Source: Burkholderiaceae bacterium
GTDB taxonomy: Bacteria; Pseudomonadota; Gammaproteobacteria; Burkholderiales; Burkholderiaceae_E
Length of the DNA: 62,927 nt
NCBI GenBank assembly: GCA_021463505.1
Contig: JAJTYR010000019.1
Span: 1 to 62,927, forward strand
Direction: 5' to 3'
Shown: in pieces, positions 17,932-26,141 of the stretch
Position numbering within the stretch: position 1 is the first letter of the stretch
Layout of the letters: every line of letters starts with the position of its first letter
Notes under the pieces: model-generated
What the model was told of the DNA's origin: nothing
Databases searched by the model: none
Seen by the model: only the letters and a program-made list of their open reading frames with translations
Position numbers and translations under genes: made by a program

Positions 17932-18360
17932 TCAGACCTCCAGGACTTTCGGCTGCTGCGCCGCATGCGGGTGTGTGCCCTCGGCATACACCTTCAGTTT
18001 CTTGATCATCGCGTAGCCGAGCGGCCCCTTGGGCAGCATGCCCTTGACCGCCTTCTCGAGCGCGCGACCGGGAAAGCGCGACTGCATCTTGTCGAAAGTG
18101 GTTTCGGTGATGCCGCCCGGGTAGCCACTGAAGCGGTAGTACTTCTTCCCTTCGCCCTTGCTGCCGGTGACCCGCAGCTTCGCGGCGTTGACCACGACGA
18201 TGAAATCACCGGTGTCGACGTGCGGCGTGAATTCGGGCTTGTGCTTGCCTCGCAGTCGATGGGCGATCTCGGCGGCGAGTCGACCGAGCACCTTGTCGCT
18301 GGCGTCGACGACGAGCCAGTCGCGCTTCACCTCGTGCGGCTTGGCGGAAAACGTCTTCAT
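17932..18360 (-). CDS. rplM: 50S ribosomal protein L13
   Basis: Early-assembling large-subunit protein. The 142 residues show [20 protein letters not shown] at the start, [21 protein letters not shown], the loop [16 protein letters not shown], and [16 protein letters not shown], all typical of L13. Length is exactly that of many proteobacterial homologues. First gene of the rplM-rpsI operon, with a strong promoter about 50 nt upstream. Autogenous control by L13 is known for E. coli; I did not identify a leader structure here. Confidence 0.98.
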   Translation of the reverse strand: MKTFSAKPHEVKRDWLVVDASDKVLGRLAAEIAHRLRGKHKPEFTPHVDTGDFIVVVNAAKLRVTGSKGEGKKYYRFSGYPGGITETTFDKMQSRFPGRALEKAVKGMLPKGPLGYAMIKKLKVYAEGTHPHAAQQPKVLEV

Positions 18361-18415
18361 GACTCTCTCTCGAGGGACAAGCGCATGGGAGGAGCAGGCG
18401 CATGGAAAGCTTTTG

Positions 18416-18445
18416 ATTCTAGCGGATCTGTCGGTCGATCGTCAA
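18416..18445 (-). promoter_or_regulatory. Sigma-70-type promoter for rplM-rpsI
   Basis: Reading the minus strand, TTGACG (18445-18440), an 18-bp spacer and TAGAAT (18421-18416); both hexamers match the consensus at five of six positions. The predicted start near 18409 gives a leader of about 50 nt before the rplM ATG at 18360. This agrees with the expected high expression of a ribosomal protein operon. Confidence 0.7.
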
Positions 18446-18508
18446 AATCCGCATCGCCGCTTTCGACTGCCTCACACCCTGATGATCCCCGCAGCGGTCT
18501 GGAGAACC

Positions 18509-18539
18509 AAAAAAAAGCCCGGACGTCGAGGTCCGGGCT
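18509..18539 (-). terminator. Rho-independent terminator of the candidate small RNA
   Basis: Reading the minus strand, AGCCCGGAC, a 6-nt loop, GTCCGGGCT, then eight T (18516-18509). The 9-bp perfect stem and T8 tract form a textbook intrinsic terminator. No minus-strand gene lies upstream of it, which is why a non-coding transcript is proposed. Confidence 0.85.
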
Positions 18540-18572
18540 GAATCCACCAAAGGAGGAAGGTGGAGGAGACAG
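18509..18572 (-). ncRNA. Candidate small RNA with anti-Shine-Dalgarno loop
   Basis: A promoter and an intrinsic terminator on the minus strand frame a transcript of about 60-65 nt with no convincing open reading frame. Its 5' part is pyrimidine-rich and reads CUGUCUCCUCCACC. A hairpin follows with stem CCACC (18563-18559) and GGUGG (18548-18544), holding the 10-nt loop UUCCUCCUUU. CCUCCUUU equals the anti-Shine-Dalgarno end of 16S rRNA, so the loop could pair with ribosome-binding sites. The terminator hairpin ends the RNA. It is independent of rplM, which has its own promoter downstream. Related anti-SD small RNAs are known in Proteobacteria; which family this belongs to needs a covariance-model search. 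Confidence 0.6.
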
Positions 18573-18577
18573 TTCGA

Positions 18578-18606
18578 ATATTAGCGGACTTCTTTGTGCA
18601 TTGCAA
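18578..18606 (-). promoter_or_regulatory. Promoter of the candidate small RNA
   Basis: Reading the minus strand, TTGCAA (18606-18601), a 17-bp spacer and TAATAT (18583-18578). Each hexamer matches the sigma-70 consensus at four of six positions and the spacing is optimal. Predicted transcription starts near 18571, about 60 nt before the terminator T run. Confidence 0.5.
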
Positions 18607-18877
18607 GATCGGCGATCGGGCAGATGCGGAAAGAGGTGGCGGACGCGCTCCAAAGCTCGACGTCCTAAGATCCTAAGTCGTTGAAATATCACAATTTTAT
18701 TTGTACTCTGCGGGAGTGGTTCGCACCGTTTCAGGTTGCGAAAAGACCCCCGGAATCGATCTGCCGACGGGCATGTCGTTGCGGCGGCGCCGCAAAACTG
18801 GCTGCCGGCAAGGACATCGTGCCCGGCACTACAATCGCCCGGCAGCATCGGCGGGGCGGTAACGAACGGGGGCAGTG
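18607..18877. other. Non-coding interval upstream of the OsmC-like gene
   Basis: This stretch holds no credible gene. An AT-rich patch at 18681-18709, unusual here, reads TTGAAA, 17 bp, then TACTCT, a weak plus-strand promoter candidate. A TACAAT hexamer at 18830-18835 is a second possible -10 closer to the gene, but with no good -35. A tandem TCCTAAGA/TCCTAAG repeat lies at 18663-18677. Confidence 0.4.
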
Positions 18878-19300
18878 ATGGAGTGCTTGGTGAAGTGGAC
18901 CGGCCCGGGCGGCATGAGTTTCATCGCCGAGACCGGCAGCGGGCACGCCGTGGTGATGGACGGCGCGCCCGACGTCGGCGGACGCAACCTCGGCCCCCGC
19001 CCGATGGAAATGGTCCTGCTGGGCACGGGCGGCTGCACGGCGTCCGACGTGGTCGTGATCCTCGCCCGCAGCGGACAGGATGTGCGCGGCTGCGACGTGC
19101 AGTTGCGCGCCGAACGCGCCGAAACCGATCCGAAGGTGTTCACGCGCGTCCATTTCCACTTCACGGTGCGCGGGCGCGCACTCAAGCCGAACGTGGTCGA
19201 GCGGGCGATCAGGCTGTCGCACGACAAGTACTGCTCGGCCTCGATCATGCTCGGCAAGACTGCCGAGTTGACACACGACTGGGAAATCGTCGAAGCCTGA
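18878..19300 (+). CDS. OsmC/Ohr family protein (OsmC-like, YhfA type)
   Basis: Cytoplasmic thiol-dependent protein of 140 residues in the OsmC superfamily, whose characterised members reduce organic hydroperoxides. The two redox cysteines are present: C53 in LGTGGCTASDVVV and C119 in SHDKYCSASIML. The short length and PMEMVLLGTGGC pattern fit the YhfA-like subgroup, for which peroxidase activity is less certain than for Ohr. ATG 18878 is preferred over GTG 18875, with GGGGG upstream. It converges on coq7, the stops being 2 bp apart. No OhrR-like regulator is adjacent. Confidence 0.88.
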   Translation: MECLVKWTGPGGMSFIAETGSGHAVVMDGAPDVGGRNLGPRPMEMVLLGTGGCTASDVVVILARSGQDVRGCDVQLRAERAETDPKVFTRVHFHFTVRGRALKPNVVERAIRLSHDKYCSASIMLGKTAELTHDWEIVEA

Positions 19301-19302
19301 GC

Positions 19303-19953
19303 TCAGATGTGATGCGCGGTCGCGGTCATCACGCGGGCCACGGCACGCATCGCCGTGCGCACCGGAGCCGGCAGTTCGGCGCCGCCCAGCCGCAGCGCGT
19401 TCTGCGCGTGCCGGATCTCGTCGTCCTTCATCGCCACCACGATCGCGCGCGAGCGCAGGTCCGAGGCGGGCAGCCGCTCCAGGTGACCGGCCAGATGCGC
19501 CTCGACCTGGCGCTCGGTTTCGGCCATGAAACCGAGGCTGAGCCGGTCGCCGGCACGGCCTGCGGCCAGTCCCAGCAGCAGCGCCCCGCCGTACCAGAGT
19601 GGATTGAGCAGCGACGGCCGTGCGTCGAGTTCGCGCAGCCGCTCGCGGGTCCAGGCCAGATGGTCGCCCTCGTCGCGTGCCGCCTGGCGGAATTCCCCGG
19701 CCAGGCGCGGATCGGGTGTGGCAGCCGCCTGCCCCTCGTACAGCGCCTGGGCACAGATCTCGCCGACGTGGTTGACCCGCATCAGTGCGCCTGACAGCCG
19801 GCGCTGAACGGGATCGGCCGGCTCGGCCGGGTCGCCACCGGCCACGGGCATGGCCCGGGCCGCAGGCACTGCGCCGCTGAGCGTGGCCAGCGCCCGACTG
19901 GCGCCGGACAGCAGCCGATCGAACGCGCTTTCGCGTCGGAACCCGCTCGACAT
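19303..19953 (-). CDS. coq7: 3-demethoxyubiquinol 3-hydroxylase
   Basis: Membrane-associated di-iron monooxygenase for the late ring hydroxylation in ubiquinone synthesis, replacing UbiF in many betaproteobacteria. From ATG 19953 the protein has 216 residues. The ferritin-like ligand motifs are present: MRVNHVGEICAQALYEGQ, DEGDHLAWT, ETERQVEAHL and KDDEIRHAQNA. A hydrophobic helix (NPLWYGGALLLGLAAG) suits interfacial binding. ATG 19953 has GAGG upstream; a longer in-frame start at 19983 is possible but unconserved. Presence of Coq7 indicates aerobic ubiquinone synthesis. Confidence 0.94.
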   Translation of the reverse strand: MSSGFRRESAFDRLLSGASRALATLSGAVPAARAMPVAGGDPAEPADPVQRRLSGALMRVNHVGEICAQALYEGQAAATPDPRLAGEFRQAARDEGDHLAWTRERLRELDARPSLLNPLWYGGALLLGLAAGRAGDRLSLGFMAETERQVEAHLAGHLERLPASDLRSRAIVVAMKDDEIRHAQNALRLGGAELPAPVRTAMRAVARVMTATAHHI

Positions 19954-20217
19954 ACTACGGTCCTCGTGTCCGGAGGCGGACATCGGTCACGTGACATCCG
20001 GCGTTGCGGTCGGCACCGTCGATGGAAGGCGGCCGACTGTTGCTGGAGAGCGACAGGATACCCAAAAAAACAACGACGGGAAGGCGGTCCGCTATGCCCT
20101 CTCCCGGAATTTGGCGAGAATACGCAGGACTTCTGACCGGGGAAGGCCCACCAGCCGCTTCGGGGAGTTGCGGCGGCGCGGAGGCCGTCGATTGATTTCA
20201 ACCCAGGAGAACCTTCA

Positions 20218-21246
20218 ATGAAGAAATCGCTTCTTGCAGTAGCTGTCGCGGCAGCGCTGCCGGCGGCCGCGTTCGCGCAGTCGAACGTGACGCTGTACGG
20301 CATCGCCGATGCAGGCGTGGGCATGCTCGACAACGACGCCCCCGGCGGCGACAAGACCATGTTCGTCGAATCGGGCGTGCAGTCGACCAGCCGCTTTGGC
20401 GTCCGCGGCGCCGAAGATCTGGGTGGCGGCCTGAAAGCCACCTTCAACTTCGAAATGGGCATGCAGTACGACGACGGCACCACCGATGCCGCGGGCCTCT
20501 GGCAGCGCCGTGCGGTCGTCGGCCTGGCCGGCGGCTGGGGTGAAGTCCGCTTCGGTCGCGACTACACCTCCGGGTTTAGCGCAGCGGGCGTGTCCGACGT
20601 CATGGGCTACGGCCTGTACGGCAACTGGCTGACCTTCACGGCCGGCTCCGGCGGCATCACGACCCGCGCCAGCAACGGCATCCACTACACCAGCCCCTCG
20701 ATGGGCGGCCTGTCGGTGCGCGGCTTCTATTCGTTCGGGCACAGCGCCGCGGAAATGCCGGACAACAAGGCCGATGGATACGGCTTGGCCGCGGTCTACA
20801 TGGGTGGTCCCGCTTCCGCGCAGATCTACTACCAGGAGCTGAACACCGCATTGGGCGACGCCAAGAAAGAGCTCGGTCTCGGCGGCGGCTGGAACTTCGG
20901 TGGCTTCCGCGTCACCGCGGCGTACGGCCAGAGCGAGGCGCCCGTCACCGGCGTGAAACTGAAGGGCTTTGGCCTCGGTGGTGGCGTGAAGGTCGGCGCC
21001 GGCGAATTCCTCGCCCAGGTCATGCAGCTCAAGCTCGACGTCGCCGGCGACCCGAAAGGCACGGCGTGGGGTCTGGCCTACGTGCACCCGCTGTCCAAGC
21101 GCACCAACCTGTATGCGACCTACGGCACGACCCGCAACAACGCGGCGGGCGCGTTCCCGGTCATGGGGTCGGATCAGATGATCGCTGCGGGCGGCGCGGG
21201 CGCCGATCCGTCGGCCTTCGCGGTGGGCATCCGCCACCTGTTCTGA
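20218..21246 (+). CDS. General porin, Gram-negative type
   Basis: Outer-membrane trimeric beta-barrel porin of 342 residues. A Sec signal peptide ends at A20 (MKKSLLAVAVAAALPAAAFA), and the mature protein begins with the typical betaproteobacterial QSNVTLYGIADAGV. A signature EVRFGRDYTSGF lies after the first strands, and a string of amphipathic strands ends in the aromatic C-terminus GIRHLF, required for barrel assembly. AGGAGAA precedes ATG 20218. Monocistronic: coq7 is divergent and a strong terminator follows. I found no confident promoter in the 264 bp upstream. Substrate preference cannot be read from the sequence. Confidence 0.95.
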   Translation: MKKSLLAVAVAAALPAAAFAQSNVTLYGIADAGVGMLDNDAPGGDKTMFVESGVQSTSRFGVRGAEDLGGGLKATFNFEMGMQYDDGTTDAAGLWQRRAVVGLAGGWGEVRFGRDYTSGFSAAGVSDVMGYGLYGNWLTFTAGSGGITTRASNGIHYTSPSMGGLSVRGFYSFGHSAAEMPDNKADGYGLAAVYMGGPASAQIYYQELNTALGDAKKELGLGGGWNFGGFRVTAAYGQSEAPVTGVKLKGFGLGGGVKVGAGEFLAQVMQLKLDVAGDPKGTAWGLAYVHPLSKRTNLYATYGTTRNNAAGAFPVMGSDQMIAAGGAGADPSAFAVGIRHLF

Positions 21247-21286
21247 TCGATCGCCGGCTCGGGCCGGTCATCGAAGCAGGTTCGAC

Positions 21287-21313
21287 AGCGCCGGGGAAAC
21301 CCGGCGCTTTTTT
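21287..21313 (+). terminator. Rho-independent terminator of the porin gene
   Basis: AGCGCCGGG, GAAA tetraloop and CCCGGCGCT form a perfect 9-bp stem followed by TTTTTT, 40 bp after the porin stop. A GNRA-type loop with a GC-rich stem and a T run is a strong intrinsic terminator. Confidence 0.9.
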
Positions 21314-21418
21314 GTCTTCGCATCGCCAACGATCGGCCGGTGCGGGCACGGCCCTGTCGAAAACCGCAGCCGAACGATACGATCACCACCGGGAACAGGT
21401 CGGGACCAGGAGACTGCC

Positions 21419-23032
21419 ATGCATCCGTCCGCGCACATCGACACCTTCGCCCGCGACAACCTGCCGCCACCCGACCTGTGGCCCGATCTGCCGCAGCCAG
21501 CGGACACGCAGTACCCCGAACGACTGAACGCCGCCGTCGAGTTGCTCGATCGCATGGTCGAGCGCGGCTTCGGCGACGCGATCGCGCTGCGCACCGACAC
21601 GGCGGCCTGCACCTATTACCAGTTGTACGTGCGCGTGAACCAGATCGCGCACGTGCTGCGCAGCCGGATGAGCCTGGTGCCCGGTAACCGGGTGCTGCTG
21701 CGCGGCTCGAACAACCCGATGATGGCGGCCTGCCTGCTGGCGACGATCAAGGCCGGGCTGGTCGCCGTGCCGACGATGCCGCTGCTGCGCGCGAAAGACC
21801 TCGTACCGGTGGTCGTCAGGGCGAAGGTGTCGGCTGCGCTGTGCGACAGCGCACTGCGCGACGAACTCGACGCGCTGATGCGCGAGACGCCGTCGCTGAA
21901 GCAGGCGATGTTCTTCAACGATGACGGTGGTACGCCCGAGGCCCTCGAGACGCACCTGGCGGCCATGCCGACGCGCTTCGCTGCCTGCGACACCTCGCAG
22001 GATGACGTCGCGCTGATCGCGTTCACGTCGGGCACCACCGGCACGCCCAAGGGCACGATGCACTTTCATCGTGACGTCGTCGCAATGTGCGACCTGTTCC
22101 CGCGCCACGTGCTGCGCCCGCAGCCCGACGACGTCTTCTGCGGCACGCCGCCGCTCGCGTTCACGTTCGGGCTGGGCGGAATGCTGTGCTTTCCGCTGCG
22201 CGTGGGCGCATCGGTAGTGCTGCTCGATCGCGGCACGCCGGAGACGCTGCTCGCGGCGATCCAGCGCCACCGGGCCAGCGTGCTGTTCACCGCGCCAACG
22301 ATGTACCGGCAGATGGCGGGGCTTGCCGGCCAGTTCGACCTCGCGTCGCTGAAGAAATGCGTGTCGGCGGGCGAGGCGCTGCCCGACGCGACGCGACAGT
22401 TGTGGAAGGAAGCCACCGGCATCGAGATCATCGACGGAATCGGCTCGACCGAGATGATCCACATCTTCGTCTCGTCGCCACCCGAGGCAGTGCGTCGCGG
22501 CGCGATCGGCACGGCAGTCCCCGGCTACCGGGCACGCATCGTCGACGACGAAATGAACGAAGTGCCGCCCGGCACGGTGGGCAAGCTCGCGGTGCAGGGC
22601 CCGACCGGCTGCCGCTACCTCGCCGACGAACGCCAGCGCGACTACGTGAAGAAAGGCTGGAACCTGCCCGGTGACACCTTCACGATGGACGCCGACGGCT
22701 ACTTCTACTACCAGGCACGGTCGGACGACATGATCGTCTCGAGCGGCTACAACATTGCCGGACCCGAGGTGGAGGCGGCGCTGATGCTGCACGAAGCCGT
22801 GGCCGAGTGCGGAGTCATCGGCGTGCCCGACGAAGCGCGCGGGCAGATCGTCAAGGCCTTCGTGGTGCTCCAGCCCGGCCATCGCGACGACGCCGCGATG
22901 GCCGCCGCGCTTCAGGAGTTCGTCAAGCAGACGATCGCGCCGTACAAGTATCCGCGCGCGGTGGAGTTCCGCGATTCGCTGCCGCGCACCGAGACCGGCA
23001 AGCTGCAGCGGTTCCGGTTGCGCACGCTCTGA
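21419..23032 (+). CDS. Benzoate-/2-aminobenzoate-CoA ligase-like acyl-CoA synthetase
   Basis: ATP-dependent CoA ligase of the ANL superfamily, 537 residues. AMP-binding motifs: FTSGTTGTPKGTMH (P-loop), VSAGEALP, DGIGSTEMIHIF, and the hinge/C-terminal domain with YQARSDDMIVSSGYNIAG and the catalytic lysine in PRTETGKLQRFRL. The GIGSTEMIHIF pattern is typical of benzoate and 2-aminobenzoate CoA ligases, so an aromatic acid is the likely substrate. No ring-cleavage genes for benzoyl-CoA are adjacent. It converges on fadD with 7 bp between stops. Substrate is inferred from motif resemblance only. Confidence 0.8.
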   Translation: MHPSAHIDTFARDNLPPPDLWPDLPQPADTQYPERLNAAVELLDRMVERGFGDAIALRTDTAACTYYQLYVRVNQIAHVLRSRMSLVPGNRVLLRGSNNPMMAACLLATIKAGLVAVPTMPLLRAKDLVPVVVRAKVSAALCDSALRDELDALMRETPSLKQAMFFNDDGGTPEALETHLAAMPTRFAACDTSQDDVALIAFTSGTTGTPKGTMHFHRDVVAMCDLFPRHVLRPQPDDVFCGTPPLAFTFGLGGMLCFPLRVGASVVLLDRGTPETLLAAIQRHRASVLFTAPTMYRQMAGLAGQFDLASLKKCVSAGEALPDATRQLWKEATGIEIIDGIGSTEMIHIFVSSPPEAVRRGAIGTAVPGYRARIVDDEMNEVPPGTVGKLAVQGPTGCRYLADERQRDYVKKGWNLPGDTFTMDADGYFYYQARSDDMIVSSGYNIAGPEVEAALMLHEAVAECGVIGVPDEARGQIVKAFVVLQPGHRDDAAMAAALQEFVKQTIAPYKYPRAVEFRDSLPRTETGKLQRFRLRTL

Positions 23033-23039
23033 TCGCCCG

Positions 23040-24737
23040 TCAGGCCGCCTTCCTGAGAGCCTCGTCGCGCAGTTCCCGGCGCAGGATCTTGCCGACGTTG
23101 GTCTTGGGCAATTCGACGCGGAACTCGATGTACTTTGGTTTCTTGTAGCCGGTGAGGTTCTCGGCGCAGTACTGCATCAGGTCGCGCTCGGTGAGCCCCG
23201 GATCCTTCTTCACGATGAAGAGCTTCACGGCTTCGCCCGAGTTCGGGTCGGGCACGCCGACGGCCGCCACTTCGAGCACGCCCGGGTGGCTGGCGACCAC
23301 GCCCTCGATCTCGTTGGGGTAGACGTTGAAGCCCGACACCAGGATCATGTCCTTCTTGCGGTCGACGATGCGGGTGTAGCCGCGTTCGTCCATGATGCCG
23401 ACGTCGCCCGTCTTGAAGAACCCGTCGGGCGTCATGACCTTGGCGGTCTCCCCGGGCTGGTTCCAGTAGCCGGCCATCACCTGCGGACCGCGGATCGCGA
23501 TCTCGCCGCGCTCGCCCACCGGCACCGGCCTGCCGTCGTCATCGAGGATCGCCACGTCGGTGGACGGGAACGGCAGGCCGATCGTGCCGCTGAACGCGTC
23601 GGTGTCGGTGGGGTTGCCGGTGGCCGCCGGCGAAGTCTCGGACAGCCCGTAGGCCTCGCAGATCGGGCAGCCGGTGACCGCGAGCCACTTCTTCGCGACC
23701 GCTTCCTGCACCGCCATGCCGCCGCCCAGCGACACCCGTAGTTGCGAGAAATCGAGCTTCGCGAATTCGGCGTTGTTGGCCAGCGCGTTGAACAGCGTAT
23801 TGACCGCCGGGAACAGGTTGAACCTGTACGGCCGGATCTCCTTGATCAGCGCCGGCAGATCGCGCGGATTGGGGATGAGGACGTTCAGGCCCCCCAACCG
23901 CATGCCGATCAGCAGGCAGGCCGTGAGTGCGAAGATGTGATAGAGCGGCAGCGCGCAGACCCAGATCAGTTGCTCGGGCGGCGGTCCCTTCTTCGGGTTG
24001 TTCAACGCCGGCTGGATCCAGGCTTCGGCCTGCAGCACGTTGGCGACGATGTTGCGATGAACCAGCGTCGCGCCCTTGGCCAGCCCGGTGGTGCCGCCCG
24101 TGTACTGCAGGAAGGCGACGTCCTCGTGGGCCAGCACCGCCGGCGTGAACGGCAGGCGGCCGCCCTCGGCGAGCACCGTGTTGAAGCGCGTGGTGTTCGA
24201 AAGCTCGAAGGCCGGCACCAGCTTCTTCACGTGGCGCACGACGAAGTTGACCAGCGTGCCCTTGGCGAACCCGAGCACATCGCCCATCGACGCGAGCACC
24301 ACGTGCTCGATCCTGGTGCGCGCGATCACCTGCTGCAGCGTTGCAGCGAAGTTCTCGAGAATGAAGATCGCGCGGGCGCCCGAGTCTTTCAGCTGGTGCT
24401 CGAGTTCGCGTGGCGTGTACAGCGGGTTGACGTTGACCACCACGAAGCCAGCGCGCAGCACCGCGGCAACGGCTACCGGGTACTGCAGCACGTTGGGCAT
24501 CATCACCGCGACGCGGTCGCCCTTCTTCAGGCCGCGCGACTGCAGCCAGGCAGCGGCGCACTTCGAAAGCTCGTCGAGCTCGCCGAAGCTCAGCGGCTTG
24601 CCGAAGCCGACGAACGCCTTGCGGTCGCGATACTTCGTGAACGCCTCGTCGAAGATCTGCACCACCGATTCGTAGCGATGATGGTCGATCTCGTGCGGGA
24701 CGCCCGCAGGGTAACTTTTCAACCAGAAGCGGTCCAT
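23040..24737 (-). CDS. fadD: Long-chain fatty acid-CoA ligase
   Basis: Activates fatty acids to acyl-CoA at the inner membrane for beta-oxidation. The 565 residues start MDRFWLKSYPAGVPHEI, typical of betaproteobacterial FadD. ANL motifs: LQYTGGTTGLAKGATL, CEAYGLSETSPAA, DRKKDMILVSGFNVYPNE and the FadD linker, ending with the catalytic lysine in PKTNVGKILRREL. No neighbouring beta-oxidation genes, as is common for fadD. No FadR-type site recognised upstream. Confidence 0.93.
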   Translation of the reverse strand: MDRFWLKSYPAGVPHEIDHHRYESVVQIFDEAFTKYRDRKAFVGFGKPLSFGELDELSKCAAAWLQSRGLKKGDRVAVMMPNVLQYPVAVAAVLRAGFVVVNVNPLYTPRELEHQLKDSGARAIFILENFAATLQQVIARTRIEHVVLASMGDVLGFAKGTLVNFVVRHVKKLVPAFELSNTTRFNTVLAEGGRLPFTPAVLAHEDVAFLQYTGGTTGLAKGATLVHRNIVANVLQAEAWIQPALNNPKKGPPPEQLIWVCALPLYHIFALTACLLIGMRLGGLNVLIPNPRDLPALIKEIRPYRFNLFPAVNTLFNALANNAEFAKLDFSQLRVSLGGGMAVQEAVAKKWLAVTGCPICEAYGLSETSPAATGNPTDTDAFSGTIGLPFPSTDVAILDDDGRPVPVGERGEIAIRGPQVMAGYWNQPGETAKVMTPDGFFKTGDVGIMDERGYTRIVDRKKDMILVSGFNVYPNEIEGVVASHPGVLEVAAVGVPDPNSGEAVKLFIVKKDPGLTERDLMQYCAENLTGYKKPKYIEFRVELPKTNVGKILRRELRDEALRKAA

Positions 24738-24810
24738 GGTCGACTCTCGATGATGTGTGGAGCGGAGGACGGCCCGCCGCCGGATCCTGCACTCGGGGGC
24801 GATTATGCCG

Positions 24811-26010
24811 TCAATCGGAGGTGCCCGGGCTGAGCGCGATCAAACGCCGTGCAGGCAGGCCGGGGCCATGCAGCCCGGCCGGGACCAGCCGGGCGCGACG
24901 CGGCTCGACCGCGGGCGCCCCGGCACGAGGTGGCTCGGTCGCGGGGAGCGCGAGGGCCGCCAGTGCCCGTTCGCGCTCGGCCTTCGACAGTTCCGCCAGG
25001 CGACGCGCGGCGGCATAGAAGCGCGGCAGGTCGCCGGATTCGCGCGCAAGCAGCGCGCGAAATGCCGGCACCTGCGCGGCATAAGTGGCGACCGAGGCAA
25101 GGTGCGCGTTGGTCAGTGGTTGCGCGAACCAGCGGTCGTAGCCGGCGTAACCGCCCCATTGCCGCTTCAGCCCGTCGTAGTCGCTGCGCAGCGCTGCGAA
25201 CATCCGGGCCTTCAGCGTCCGCTTTTCGTGATCGGTTCGGTCCGACGCATAGACCGCCTCGAGCGCGATGCGGTGGCGCGCGAGCAGCGCCAGGAACTGC
25301 TCGCGCCGCGCGGCGAAGCGCTGCCACTCCACGCGCAGCACCGGGTCGGCACCGGCGGCCTCGCGCGCGGCCAGCCAGCGCTCGAGACCAGTCTGCTCGA
25401 CCGTGGTGGCGAACGACTCGTTGAAAGTGGTGTCGCCCTTCAGATAGAGCGCCTGGTGGGCAAGTTCGTGAAAGACCAGGCGCGCCAGCTCGCCATCCGG
25501 GTAGCGCACGAAGGTGTTGAGCACCGGATCGTCGAACCAGCCCAGTGTCGAATAGGCGGGTACCCCGCGCACGAAGGCTTCGTGGCCCCCGGCGCGAAGC
25601 CGGGCGGCGAAGTCCTCGGCGTCGCGCGCATCGTAATAGCCACGGTAGCCGACACAACCGGCGACCGGGAAGCACCACTCTTTCAGCTTCAGCGACAGCT
25701 CGGGGGTCGCGAACACGTTCCAGACGACGTACGGACGCTTCAGGTCGGCGTAGCCGGTGTAGCTGCCGTTTTCCGGCAGCGCAAGCCGCGCCGATGCGAA
25801 ACGGCGGATCGCCTGCACCTCTTCGAGTTTGCGCCGAAGTTCGGGGTCGAGCGACGACCCGGCCAGCCATTCGTCGATCGGGCGCGTCTCGCGGATCACC
25901 GCCAGGTGGCCGGCCATCGATTGCCAGTAATAGCCGGGACCGTCGCCCCAGGACGAACAGCCGCAGAGCAGGATCGGCAACGCGAGCGCCGCCGCCAGGC
26001 TGCGCAGCAT
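24811..26010 (-). CDS. Predicted zinc aminopeptidase, lipoprotein (COG4324-like)
   Basis: Putative lipid-anchored zinc metallopeptidase. From ATG 26010 the N-terminus is a lipoprotein signal (MLRSLAAALALPILLCGC), then the conserved YYWQSMAGHL region. The zinc motif is the HExxH in RLVFHELAHQALYLKG, with a downstream Glu in FNESFATTVEQ as likely third ligand. A long helical C-terminal half and a Pro/Arg-rich end follow. This matches the family annotated as predicted aminopeptidase, whose substrate is unknown. An in-frame ATG at 26094 would add 28 basic residues before the signal; neither start has a good ribosome-binding site. Divergent from the M20 gene. Confidence 0.85.
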   Translation of the reverse strand: MLRSLAAALALPILLCGCSSWGDGPGYYWQSMAGHLAVIRETRPIDEWLAGSSLDPELRRKLEEVQAIRRFASARLALPENGSYTGYADLKRPYVVWNVFATPELSLKLKEWCFPVAGCVGYRGYYDARDAEDFAARLRAGGHEAFVRGVPAYSTLGWFDDPVLNTFVRYPDGELARLVFHELAHQALYLKGDTTFNESFATTVEQTGLERWLAAREAAGADPVLRVEWQRFAARREQFLALLARHRIALEAVYASDRTDHEKRTLKARMFAALRSDYDGLKRQWGGYAGYDRWFAQPLTNAHLASVATYAAQVPAFRALLARESGDLPRFYAAARRLAELSKAERERALAALALPATEPPRAGAPAVEPRRARLVPAGLHGPGLPARRLIALSPGTSD

Positions 26011-26141
26011 CGCGGCCCGGCCGCGCGCGCCGGGGCCGACAGGCGCCCGGCGCGGCGTTGCGCATCTGCTGGCAGAAAGGCCCGTGACACTCATGTGCGA
26101 ATGCTAATCTACCGTCATCGCGTGCGCCTTCGAGCTGCCCC

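Noticed and set aside
18357-18848. A 163-codon minus-strand frame upstream of rplM
   Set aside because: It spans the rplM promoter, a strong terminator and a second promoter, and has no recognisable protein motif.
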